In this document: positions 44,945 through 55,356 of the stretch, one piece after another | How positions within the stretch are numbered: position 1 is the first letter of the stretch | Layout: every line of letters begins with the position of its first letter | From: Adiantum capillus-veneris | Lineage: Eukaryota > Streptophyta > Polypodiopsida > Polypodiales > Pteridaceae | Reading direction: 5' to 3' | NCBI GenBank assembly: GCA_014529385.2 | Contig: CM043971.1 | Span: forward strand, 94,961,840 to 95,025,839 | Length of the DNA stretch: 64,000 bases | Program-made: the position numbers and the translations under genes | The notes under the pieces: model-generated | Told to the model about the DNA's origin: nothing | What the model saw: the letters and a program-made list of their open reading frames with translations, nothing else | The model's database searches: none

Positions 44945-46030
44945 CCCTAATTCTCTGCAAGAAAGGGGAATTGAGGCATGATTTTACCATTTAAAATCTT
45001 TCTATGTCAATATGGTAATAGGAAGGGCTAAGAGCCATTTATTTTGGAATGTCTAAGAGCCATCTGTTTGTAATCCATCAGTGATTTCTTTCAAGATCGA
45101 ACTATTTTATCCAATTAAGTACCCATCAATTCTAATAGACTAGCAAGAGTCTTGTCATTACTGATTTTTTGGGTGTTATTTTAGTACTACATACTTTTAA
45201 GTGTGAAGATCACGTTGAGTTTTTGAAAGTCTTAAACTCGTAAAGGCTTATCTCTACCAAGGTTTATAGATGAAGCAAGCATTTCAAATAGCACGACTGC
45301 TCACAAAAACCCGAGATTATGGATTTTCGGGTCTAGAAAAGATCTAGTTGTGAATATGATTACAACTTCGGAGTGGATCTCCTATTTCTTCTATAAATCA
45401 CTTATTAAGTGATGATGGTCAATTCTTGGAACCTTCACACTTGCAATGTCAAGGAAAGAAGTCCACAAGCTGCCAAGGGGTAGTGGACAATTTCAACTGC
45501 CAAAGTTGACTTCAATTACTATTGGTTGCTAGTTGAGCAGATTTGAACCAAGGGGTTTGAATTGAAAACGTAACACACCCAGGGTTACATGAGCAATAGT
45601 ACTTGAATTTTACTAATTTTCAATAGTTTTCCTAGGCCTTTGCAGGCGGGAAATTTGGGCACGTGGATTTGACTACAGTAATAAGTGAATACTATGTTCA
45701 ACCTCCAGATATGCATCTGATTTTGGTTTTGTTTTATTTTTTAATATACTTTGTTTGACTGTTTCAAGTTGGATGAATAAGCTTGAATACTTTCATCCAC
45801 TTTTGCTCTTCAAAGAGATGACAAGGTCATGTAAGAGCCAAGCAATTTGGGTTGTAGTATCCAAATAAATTTTTGCATTACACAGTTATGGGTCCAATTA
45901 CAGGGTTTGATTTGGCACATGTTGTCACATGAAATACAACATGGTCTAGGAACTCAAGGAGTTTGGTTTAACCAGTGTGGAGCAAGGTTCATGAGGGTCC
46001 CTCTCACGCACGTTGCCAAGAATAATGGAT
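43880..46030 (+). mobile_element. Partial, diverged copy of the noncoding LTR element
   Basis: Collinear with the internal region of the element at 46699-52089 (roughly 48.3-50.46 kb). Shared blocks in the same order: GAAGCAAGGCTTC (44346 / 48736), the CTCTC-loop-GAGAG hairpin (44783 / 49119), CTCAGCCCAACAT (44908 / 49243), GGCTAAGAGCC (45026 / 49465), TCAAGGAAAGAAGTCC (45453 / 49880), and a long block around CACATGTTGTCACATG (45917 / 50358). No LTR is attached, so it is truncated at both sides. No protein frame is conserved between the copies. Confidence 0.78.
44913..44944. repeat. (CT)n microsatellite
   Basis: About 32 bp of CT repeat within the partial noncoding element. Confidence 0.9.
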
Positions 46031-46114
46031 TCGCGAGGTGAGTCGGGTCAGCTCCGACGGGTCAGCTCCGGGCTGCTCATTGTGGGAAAATTAATAGACC
46101 CGATGCACTGCACC

Positions 46115-46257
46115 ACACCTTGATAACTTAAAACAACACCCCGAAAGACTTAATCTGATAATGGTTAACCCAAAATGACTTAAAACTCCAATGACACCTT
46201 GATAACTTAAAACAACACCCCAAAAGACTTAATCTGATAATGGTTAACCCAAAATGA
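46115..46257. repeat. 64-bp direct duplication
   Basis: 46115-46178 and 46194-46257 are almost identical (one visible difference, CGAAAG/CAAAAG) with a 15-bp spacer. Just before it, GGGTCAGCTCCG is repeated twice near 46047-46070. Confidence 0.85.
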
Positions 46258-46698
46258 ATGTATTTACAAAAATTGCCATTCACGGCATTGCAAGATCAAT
46301 TCTCAAGCAGAGCTTAATCCTCCCAAAATTTGCCCAAGATGGTAAATTAAAACCTTGGTTACACCTTGAAAGCTTAACTGCTTAGAATGTCTATTATTAG
46401 CACTTAGAATTTGGTGCTCCTCTGCTTAGGTAAAGTGCGAAGAAGCCGAGACTTCCATTGCTCATAGCTACTTGGTAGAGAGTAAGAGTATCTACCAATC
46501 CCTTCTTCCCTTTCCCATTCTTTACCTACTTTTTGCTCCCTTGCTTGCTTCCAAATTACAATTCCTACTGTTAACAGCACTACCAGAGCAAATCTCGAGC
46601 TTATGGAGCTTAATCCTTACAAATTTGACCAAGAGTATTGATCTCCTGCTTATGCTTGCAATTAGAGCTTAAAATTGGCTATAAGGATGCATGTTGCC
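46258..46698. other. Flank of the noncoding LTR element
   Basis: Noncoding. TTGCC at 46694-46698 is the left copy of the target duplication. Confidence 0.5.
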
Positions 46699-46868
46699 TG
46701 TCAGGACACGGGTCCTACGGGCAGGGCCCTACCCTAAGGGGGGTCGCGGACCCCGGCCAAGGGCCAGGACGGACATGCGGTCAAGGGGCGCTATATTTAG
46801 GGGTTAGGAGTCTATATATGGCACGGTTGGGTGGCGAGTTGCATGGTCCAGTCCCCCACGGTCTTACA
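46699..46868 (+). repeat. 5' LTR of the noncoding element
   Basis: 170 bp, with TATA-like TATATAT at 46813-46819. Confidence 0.92.
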
Positions 46869-46881
46869 TTGGTATCAAAGC
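46869..46881 (+). promoter_or_regulatory. Primer binding site of the noncoding element
   Basis: TTGGTATCAAAGC, initiator-Met type with G to A at one position. Confidence 0.85.
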
Positions 46882-47109
46882 AAGGTTGAGAGGAAGGGGG
46901 AAGGTGGAGCCATGGAGGAGGAGCAGGCATGGAGCTCTCTCTCTCAGGAGTGGATCTCTCTCTTCGAGCCTCTCTCAGTGGATCTCTTTCTTTCTCCCTC
47001 TCCCTCGGAATCTCTTGCTAGCTCTCTCGAGATGGGAGGTCGTGCATGAAGAAACATGGCATGCAAAGCATGAAGGATTTTGCATGAAGGCCGTGATAGG
47101 GGAGGAAGC

Positions 47110-47209
47110 AGGCCAAAGCCTCGCGTGTGCTGGATCCCCAAGTCGGGAAAGAGAAGCGTAGGCCGAAGCCTCGCGTGTGCAGGATCCCCAAGTCAGGAAA
47201 GAGAAGCAT
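47110..47209 (+). repeat. 50-bp tandem duplication
   Basis: 47110-47159 and 47160-47209 are adjacent near-identical 50-bp units (AGGCC...GAAGC), differing at about four bases. Confidence 0.9.
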
Positions 47210-48382
47210 TTCGACCTACTCAGAATTTCCTGCTATTCGGCTTGACGGGAGTGCGCCGGGCTGGGGAGAAAATCTCGCTTCTGTGGCGAGCCCCGCCAGG
47301 GACTGTGGCGCACTCTGCCTCCTAACTCAGCATCTGCGCACGTGGCCGCTTGCTGCCATCGCCAAGCTCATTTTTTTTTCTTTTTTCCCATTATTGGGCG
47401 CCCTAGGGTGCCCATGGGCCACCCAAGGAAAACCCAAGCGGCCTGTCACACGACCAGCATGGCGAAGGGCATTCGCAAGGGAAAGATGCAGCAAGAGATA
47501 TTTTCTAGACAGCAATATAGTTGGTACGCCACGGCTTGCAACTTTGGCATGCAAAGGGAGTCGAAGTCATTGGCAACCGCAATTTACATAATTCCACATA
47601 ATTCACCGTGACTCCAAGATCATCATCAATGGATATTTGACAACACAGCCGATGAGGCGAGTCGACGTAAGTATCTAATCATGCAAAGTGAAAGGCAACG
47701 ACAAGGCGGGTCGGCATCAGTCAGCACTACGATGTGCACCCCATACATGTTTGGACTCGCCATTGGCATACAAAGTCGGATACGACAAGGTCGTATCTGC
47801 CCTAAACAAGGGGGATCGAATTATACTTTCCTCATGCTTGAAGGAGAATCCACAACATGCTCGATGACAGAAACAGTTGTGCGGGTAAGTTATGACGGCA
47901 TGGAAGCACGACGTCAAGGCACGCCATATCTTGGTATGCGTGTTCATGCATGCGGCCAGAGATATGGTTACCATGATACTCCAAATCGTCACGCAATTCA
48001 TGAGGTATGCAGTTATTTTCCATTTTTGCTTCAGCTGTGATTGCTTGCTATGGCAATGTCAAGGTCTAGTATCTCAGGGAGATCGACATGGCCTGCTGTT
48101 AAATTTGACAAAAGGTGCAAACATGTTCAACATGGGCAGCGCTTTGATGTTCAGGCAGATTGACAGGAGTCTTTCTTTCTCCATCTTTGAGTTTGCGGTT
48201 CCAAATTTGCTAGGGCATGGCTCTTCGGCAAATTATTTCCGCACGTCAGTCGATGGAGACAATCCTAAATGGTGAAGCATGGAGTTTATACCTATGCATC
48301 ATCGCACACATCATGTACCTTGTCACGGGTAATGGCACTAACACCTAGCAGAAGCATCTGTTGGCTATGCGAACAAAAGTAA

Positions 48383-49475
48383 TTATGTGAAGCACGACTT
48401 CAATTTGGGCATCTGCCATTGAAGATTCCCATTGTTGGCATATGCTATGAGCATGCACAATTGGGAAGGAACAGGCAATGTGTTTGCAGGTTATTTCCTA
48501 TTGCAAGTTATTTCATTATGTAGCAGACAGGTGTATACGCTATAGGAGGGCATCTGTGCAGATATGGCTATGAGCCGTTTTGGAATGAGTTTTTCCTTCC
48601 AAATTTCATGAGAACTGGTTGCAGCAACAACGACCAGGTTAGCCAAGTTTAAATTTTTCTTTTTTTTTCCATGTTTACACTTAAGTTTGCAATTACTGTC
48701 ATTGTACAAAGCAAAGTGCTTTGACAATTTTATACGAAGCAAGGCTTCTCCCTTGTACCAAGATACTGCCCCATGACTTGGCATCAAAGGCAGTGGCACA
48801 CAAGTTTGAAGGATTGGCAAAATAGGGAATATTAGCTCACAGAATCCCGACCAGTTTAGATTGTGCAAGGCAGTTACGGTTTTGGCTCTCACGTTTGAGG
48901 CCATCACTTTTTTGCCAAGGGCTTCAAATTCTGTATGCACGGCATGCTAGCTAGGTGGATTCACTTCTACCGCCCCATGAAACACGTTTCCACTATAACA
49001 CCAGATACTTTGTAACGGACAAGATAAGTTCTGGATTGTTTACCATGATTTTTGGGTTGTCACAACCACATATACGGTAAGTGGGTCACTTTGTGACTTG
49101 TTTGTGTTTTCCTGTTACCTCTCTCGATGAGAGAGTCATAACAGAAAACCATTACATGCTTACAGGATAAGTTGCACGTTCGGCATAAGATGCACAAGAG
49201 CTGGCAATCAACTAGACACGTCCTAGTCGTTCAAGGAAAGTTCCTCAGCCCAACATGCTCTTCTTTTCTCTCTTTCTTATTTCTCTAGAAGAATAATGCA
49301 AACTCTTAAGAATATTTTGCTACATGTTTGGCTAGTGAGTCCGCCTGAGCCAAGGTGCTCTAACTCTTAGCTAGTAAGTGGCTAAGACGCCACTCCAATT
49401 CGTCTTTATCGGTTCCTCGATTGAATACTAATTTGTTATTGGCATAAGGGCTATGAGCCACACAGGCTAAGAGCC
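48383..49475 (+). other. Conserved small-hairpin region in the noncoding element
   Basis: Short inverted repeats recur here: GAAGCACGACTTC (48389-48401), GGCTATGAGCC (48566-48576, 49449-49459), GAAGCAAGGCTTC (48736-48748), a 17-base CTCTCTC/GAGAGAG hairpin (49119-49135) and GGCTAAGAGCC (49465-49475). The partial copy has the same motifs at 44103-44115, 44261-44271, 44346-44358, 44783-44795 and 45026-45036. Confidence 0.7.
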
Positions 49476-51919
49476 ATTGTCAGACCTAGGGTAAGATCCC
49501 AATGCTTACATTTCTTCGATGATTGTTCTTCAACTTGAACAGATCTACTCAGTGAAAGTCCCCATCGATGTTAATGGCCAAGCAAGAGTCTCGCCATTCC
49601 AGACCTTTTGGGTGTTCTGTAAGCACAACATGTTTTGGTGCGACACTTGAATCGATTTTCTCACATTAGCTGATCTCTACCACAATATAGATGCAGCAAG
49701 CAGTTGAGACAGCATGGCTGTCCATAAGATCTAGGCATCTCAATTGTGTGGATCTCTTGCTCTCTCTATAGCACTACGAGTGTCTAGGGAAACACAGTTT
49801 TGGGGTAAGACCCAGTGGGTGATTGCTAAATCACTCTATCGACATGGAGGATCTCAGTTTGATCTATTTTCGTTACACTTTCAAGGAAAGAAGTCCGCAA
49901 TTTACCACGCGGTAGTGGACGAACACACTTTTCAAGTTGATTCCAATCGTTTTGTATACGGTTGATTATGTTCGTTACCGTTATTTGCTAGTTGAGCATT
50001 TTCTACAAAGAGTCTTACCAAAGGGTTTGACTACGTAGATTCTAATCCAAGGGTTTGGATTGCAAAGGCAACACCCAGGGTTCCTAGTGCAATGTTGCTT
50101 TGTTCTTTCACAGGTGGGAGACGTGCTCCTCTGTCTTTCAATACGGGTAAGTGAACACTCAGTTCAAACTCCAAGTACGCATCTATTGATTTGGTGTTAT
50201 TCCAGTTTTTAGTCTGCATTACTTGGGTTCTTCAAGGCGTTTTAATACGCTTGAATATGTCACAGCCATGCCAAGGGCATGTCGAAACACGTATTTTGGG
50301 CGGTAATGTCCAATGTACATTACGTTGTTATGAATCCATTTGTAGGATTCAATTTGGCACATGTTGTCACATGGGATACAACATGGTCTAGGAACTCAAG
50401 GAGTTCAGTTTAGCCAGTGTGGAGCATGATAATGAGGGTCTCTCTCACTCTTGTCGCAGAGTGTTTGTAGTTACCTCCACACACAAGTACCAGCTCGTAC
50501 TTGATGGATGTCTCTTTTCTTGATACCCTTGTTTGAGACATATTCCACATGTGGAGAATATGAGTCTCTGGGACTGACGCTGGCGCCAACTATCTAACAA
50601 TGTGTCGCGACGAAGTCCCTAGGTGCTAGTCGCATCCATGGATTCGACCATTTTGAGCACACAGTATCAGGAGCAATTTCACTGGCCAGAAATTTTCGGG
50701 TACTAAGTACAAACTTGTTACCATTACAAGTGCTGTGAAACCACCTTAAGAAAGGGTTGTTTCTACATATAGCTAAGTATGCTATGCACATGAGAATGTC
50801 TCATGGTTGGTACCTAGGTGTGACCGGGTTGTCACATGCTATTATGGTCCAAAGTCTCGTCATGGAATTGCGGTTCGGATATGTTTGTGTTAAATGCATG
50901 CACACTAGGTGTTATGGGCCCTAGTGTTTAACACAAATTTATTCGGAGCGGCATGCAAATTCATGGACATTATTGTTTCTGCCATTTTTTGCATAGCCCG
51001 TGCAATCTCTCTTGCAGATTTAGTATGAGTTTACACCCTGTCATACAAGGTGATGGTTGAGTATGGGTGTTCGTAATTGGCTGTTTGAAACTCCAATCTT
51101 CTTTCAACGTAGTTGGTTGTCTCCATTCCATATCGAGTATATGGCTGGATACTCAATAATTGAGTCATAGTTTGTCGTCAGTCGTGGGCGACTTTCTGTA
51201 AGTGGTTGGGGGAAAGCACCTCACTCTTACTGTTGCTATTCATCCCGCGTAGGATGGGCAGTTTACAAGCATTCTATTTAGTACTAAAGGATATGCAAAG
51301 TGCATACGTTAAATCACGCTAAAGGATATGCTAAGTGCATACGTTAGCACGAAGTGAAACAACTGGATCGGTTACCTTTCTAGTTTGGAGTTTGCTTCAT
51401 AATGATGAAAGGCATGTTACGGCTAGTTTTAGTCTCTGCATGTTATTCTCAAGTTATCAACCTTAATCATCAGTTTTGATGCGGTTGGCTACTGGCAAGA
51501 AACCATAGCAAGTCAAGGACTTGGTTGTTGCTGATGAGTAGGTCAGCATAGTACTTTCATGGAAAGATGAGCCGAGGTTATATTGCACATTCAAGTACCT
51601 TCAGAAAGTCTGAAACCTGGGTATGCATTTAGACACCTCTTAGTTATGATAACTCGCTTAACATACTCAAGTGAGTTTTAAATGGAGTCTTCACATTATG
51701 TTGGTTATGGATCGGTTAACTAAGATGGTTGTATAGGGACAACAATGTGGAAAATCAAGATGTTATTCTTGATTTCATTGAACCTCCGAATGAACCGGGT
51801 TCCGATTTAACAAACCGTTGGATCCATGAGGGATGCCACGGTGGAAAACATTAGTGTTCTTATGAAGATAACACCACTTATTTTTTCGAGGACGAAAACT
51901 CTTCCAAAGGGGGGAGTAA

Positions 51920-52089
51920 TGTCAGGACACGGGTCCTACGGGCAGGGCCCTACCCTAAGGGGGGTCACGGACCCCGGCCAAGGGCCAGGACGGACATGCG
52001 GTCAAGGGGCGCTATATTTAGGGGCTAGGAGTCTATATATGGCACGGTTGGGTGGAGAGTTGCATGGTCCAGTCCCCCGCGGTCTTACA
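51920..52089 (+). repeat. 3' LTR of the noncoding element
   Basis: 170 bp, about four differences from the 5' LTR, followed by TTGCC. Confidence 0.92.
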
Positions 52090-52109
52090 TTGCCCTCGAC
52101 TCTCCTAAT

Positions 52110-52301
52110 TGAAGGGGATAGGAGAGCACCACAAACGGAGAGTGAGAGAGAGAAGGAGACACACGACACACAGATATGGGTGGGGAGACTCAAAGAGTGA
52201 GCAACCTCCTATACAATTATGCTATGTATAAGGTATACAAGTCAGTGGGCGCCCATAGACTATGGGCGGCCGGGCAAGGCACAGGTGCCTATACCCCAAC
52301 A
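52110..52301 (-). repeat. 3' LTR of the copia derivative
   Basis: Minus-strand start TGTTGGGGTATAGGCACC, end CCCCTTCA. It includes the inverted repeat GCGCCCATAG-ACTATGGGCG near 52250-52268. The left edge is inferred from the TG/CA rule and the 192-bp length. Confidence 0.65.
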
Positions 52302-52380
52302 ACCTCCCACTTAAAGGCGACTGTGCCTTTAAGCAAGGGAACCTAGTCTAAAGACTACAAAAGACGAGAGAAAATCGCTC

Positions 52381-53925
52381 TCAACTGATGCCCACTGGTT
52401 GGCTGTGATCGTGTACATCCGGCTGTCCTGCTCCCGTGTAAGTCCATACACCACCAGACGTACCGCACACGTACTGGAAGTATGTACGCAATACCTGCAT
52501 ATCTTCCTCGTGCACTATGCCATCATCAGTCAACAAACGACTGACAACCCCAACTGCAAATGCTCCCACTGCAGCTGCGATATCCGGTCTCAAGATCAGC
52601 ATCTCATACATGAGACCACCGAATGCCGATGCAATGCTAGCGGGCCGTGCTAGCTCTATGGAGCATGCATCAACATATATATCCCTGGCAATAAGCATCT
52701 CTGACTGACAAGACGTGTCAGCCACATTCATCTCCTGACTGTCCGCAAAAGACGCATCAACCTGTCGTGCAACCTCAGAGCAAACCAACTGCTCTAGGTG
52801 TCTGCTGGAAGACATATCCTGCACAACTATATCCCCATGCTCATTGTCAAGCATAGAAAGGAATGATTGCATAATCGATGACGTCTCAGCCTCCTCTGCA
52901 ATCGTCCACTGCAAACATGACCACTCAATCTGTTGTGACTCACTAGAGCTCTCATGCTCTAACTCCTTATGCATAGACTCTTGCACAACTTCCTCCCGTC
53001 GTGACTCACTAGAGCAAGACCGCTCTACCTGTCTATCCTGCATAGAAGTATCTCGCACAACTAAATCTCTTCTTTGATCAGTCACCAACAAAGCATGCAT
53101 GTCTGACTCTGTCACCTCTCTGTGTGACTGCTCAAGTTGTGCCCCAACTGTGTGCACAACAAGCTCACTACTCTGCACTCCATGCAAAGCACCCTGTAAC
53201 CCATGATCAAAAGAGACTGTCCGGGTCTGTCGCTCTCTGCATGGCTGTAACAAGATTGAGACTTGACCATCTCGCACCAATACTACGTGCAATGGGTACC
53301 ATGTGCCAACTCTAGCACCTCTCGCAATCACTTGTGAACCCAAATGCAACACAAAAGATCGCTCAAGCAGCGATACCCGACATCCACTATCCCTGAGCTG
53401 ACCAATGGAGATCAAACTCATCGTCAAATCTGGCACATGATGCACATCTTTGAGCATGTACGATGCACCGCTCGATAATGACAGTCTCACATCTCTTGAA
53501 CCAACAATCTCATGCAGTGACCCATCTGCCAATCGCACACTACCATGCACTCTGCTAGAATAGCTACTGAACCAGTCACGATACGGAGTGACATGAAAAG
53601 TAGCATCCCTGTCTAACACCCATTGCAAAAGAAGTGCACTATCCTCAGACGTCAAAAAGTTAGGAGTAATACAGGAAGAAAATGTGACCTCACTGTCACT
53701 AGGGTACTCAGACTCTGTATCTGATCCTGCAACTGTCAAGTCAATGGAGCCTATAGCATCTACTGCATCCTTGAGACTAGCCTGTCTCCTGTGCTGTCTC
53801 ATACAACGAAAGCATCGCCGTCTAATGTGCCCTGTGTGACCACAATGCCAACATCTCAAGTGTCGACACGAATGAGAACGTCGTCTCTCATGAGTCATTG
53901 TCCTAGACTCGAAAGTCTCACACAT
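52381..53925 (-). CDS. Copia gag-protease-like protein with internal deletion of integrase and RT
   Basis: Uninterrupted 514-codon frame. It starts just before a zinc knuckle (CWHCGHTGHIRRRC, near residue 26). A copia protease region follows near 105-215 (WVLDRDATFHVTP, VRLADG, LKDVHHVPDLTMSLIS), but the catalytic D-[ST]-G reads D-R-D, so proteolysis is unlikely. Residues about 225-400 are a Ser/Glu/Gln-rich stretch with repeated SSES and VVQ elements and no match to copia. The end (about 430-505: ASAFGGLMYEMLILRPDIAAAVG) matches the RT-RNase H junction of copia (ASAVGSLMYAM.STRPDIAFAMG). Integrase and the RT core are gone, yet the frame is open, which argues for maintenance as a gag-like protein rather than plain decay. 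The true N-terminus may lie upstream. Confidence 0.78.
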   Translation of the reverse strand: MCETFESRTMTHERRRSHSCRHLRCWHCGHTGHIRRRCFRCMRQHRRQASLKDAVDAIGSIDLTVAGSDTESEYPSDSEVTFSSCITPNFLTSEDSALLLQWVLDRDATFHVTPYRDWFSSYSSRVHGSVRLADGSLHEIVGSRDVRLSLSSGASYMLKDVHHVPDLTMSLISIGQLRDSGCRVSLLERSFVLHLGSQVIARGARVGTWYPLHVVLVRDGQVSILLQPCRERQTRTVSFDHGLQGALHGVQSSELVVHTVGAQLEQSHREVTESDMHALLVTDQRRDLVVRDTSMQDRQVERSCSSESRREEVVQESMHKELEHESSSESQQIEWSCLQWTIAEEAETSSIMQSFLSMLDNEHGDIVVQDMSSSRHLEQLVCSEVARQVDASFADSQEMNVADTSCQSEMLIARDIYVDACSIELARPASIASAFGGLMYEMLILRPDIAAAVGAFAVGVVSRLLTDDGIVHEEDMQVLRTYFQYVCGTSGGVWTYTGAGQPDVHDHSQPVGIS

Positions 53926-54635
53926 ATTGACTACTATAAGTGAATGTAAAAAATAACCAAGAGCTGTAACTCTACTCTAGGTACGGTAGCAATGAAATGC
54001 ACTCAACTAATCCAAAAGAAGCAACCTGCAATGAGAAAATTCTCTAAAAAAAAAAAGAGCTCACCAGCACCTACAATGCTCATGCGAATCCACACATAAA
54101 ATCTCTCGCAGTAGTGTAACCACACTGTGCTCCACAAATGGCAATGATGCAAATCCCAAATGCCAAGTGTACGAGGCTCCTGTATGGCTGTAAAATATGG
54201 CCGCAAATCAGCCCCAAAATTCAACTCTTAAACAACTGCATAAACAAGTCACAAACGTGTTCCAGATCAGCCTACAACTGAGCCATACATGGACACCTGC
54301 AAAGAGGAAACAATGGCTAAAAATTCAGCGCCCAAATAAGCCCTCAAACCTGCTTGTAAACTTGTAAACTTGTAGCTGAAACCTACTGAAAAACCTCAAG
54401 CCATTAATGCTCAAATCCGGCTACCTAGCTCGTAGCCACACAAGCATACATCACAATATTCACTACTGTCAGTGTGCCAAGATAACTGTACGCCTGTCAA
54501 ACCGTGAACTAATCACCAAGCCCACATTGTGCGGTATCGATGCATACACACGCACAAATATTCCACCTGCAGAGAACACCGCATGTAAATGCTGAGTGCA
54601 ACCTGCAATCTCTACCTCATTAGGAAAAATATGAA
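53926..54635 (-). other. Leader of the copia derivative
   Basis: Noncoding, comparable in position to the 1.1-kb leaders of the full copia copies. The duplicated CTTGTAAACTTGTAAACTTGTA lies near 54353-54374. No gene seen. Confidence 0.5.
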
Positions 54636-55356
54636 CCCTCTAGGGGCCCTTTGGGATTAAGGTTAATTAGAGGCCAGCCAATGAGAAGAGGGTGGTGGAC
54701 ACACTCTATGCCCTCAAAAATGTAGGGGGACAAAGTATTCTTACACTTCTTAAATGGGCTCTTACCTAGTGAGAAGGTGGGGGGGGGGGGCGTATGGAAC
54801 CTCCAACTTCCCTCCTTTTTGATCCGGTTTTGAAAAAATCCCAAAAATTTCAAAACTCAAATTTCATCTTCTGAAAACCCCCCTAAAACTATTTTATGGT
54901 CAAAAAAGCATTTTTTGATCTCAAAAAGTCAAAACATGCATCCAAAACCCTAAAATTCAAAAATTTTAAAAAACTTTTGAAAAATCTTTTTTTGCTATCC
55001 AGAGCTCCCGCAAAAGTAGTTATTAGGCAAAAAGTGATTTTCTCTCTCTAGAACCCCTTTTCCAACCCCTCCTTGGTTGCAACCATCACACTCATCCTCT
55101 ACTCCAACACTCTCTCTCTCTACACCATCTCCATTGCTGCAGCAAGGAAGCTCCTCTCTCCTCCCCTACCACCTTCCATTGCCACACCAAGCAAGGGCGA
55201 TCCACCTTCTCCTCCCATTGCCACACCAAGCAAGGGTTATCCACCTTCTCCTCCCATTGCCACAAGGGTTAACCACCTTCTCATATCACTTTATCCCACC
55301 TACATTGTAGCAACAAGCAAGGTCCTTCTCCTCCTCCTAGTTTTCTTTGCTCAACC
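54636..55356. other. AT-rich noncoding stretch
   Basis: Includes a G run near 54779-54790, A/T-rich sequence with many AAAATTT-type repeats (54830-55000), and a three-fold quasi-repeat CCTCCCATTGCCACA near 55180-55265. A 119-codon frame here is low complexity. It may contain the left end of the DNA transposon; no terminal inverted repeat was identified. Confidence 0.4.

Larger units (their letters stand above)
46699..52089 (+). mobile_element. Noncoding LTR retrotransposon with short LTRs
   Basis: Complete 5391-bp element. The 170-bp LTRs 46699-46868 and 51920-52089 start TGTCAGGACACGGG and end GGTCTTACA, with about four differences. TTGCC at 46694-46698 and 52090-52094 is a perfect target duplication. 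The primer site TTGGTATCAAAGC (46869-46881) matches initiator-Met tRNA with one change. The polypurine tract CCAAAGGGGGGAGTAA adjoins the 3' LTR. The 5-kb interior has no gag, protease or polymerase frame; the longest frames are under 160 codons and not conserved. Only the last codons before the polypurine tract (FEDENSSKGG) recall a gypsy pol C-terminus. It resembles a LARD-type derivative, but with unusually short LTRs. Confidence 0.9.
52110..54635 (-). mobile_element. Non-autonomous copia derivative with a retained ORF
   Basis: Minus-strand element. Its 3' LTR is probably 52110-52301: 192 bp if it ends in CCCCTTCA, exactly the LTR length of the two full copia copies. Read on the minus strand it begins TGTTGGGGTATA, as theirs do, and is preceded by the same polypurine tract AAGTGGGAGGT. 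The ORF (52381-53925) and a long noncoding leader (to about 54635) follow. No 5' LTR or primer site was found, so the right boundary is uncertain. The element at 46699-52089 is inserted just beyond its LTR. Confidence 0.75.

Noticed and set aside
47110-47209. CRISPR-like or satellite array
   Set aside because: Only two adjacent 50-bp units without spacers, inside a plant retroelement.
46869-51919. Many 60-150 codon frames inside the noncoding LTR element
   Set aside because: Overlapping on both strands, not conserved in the second copy, and without domain signatures.
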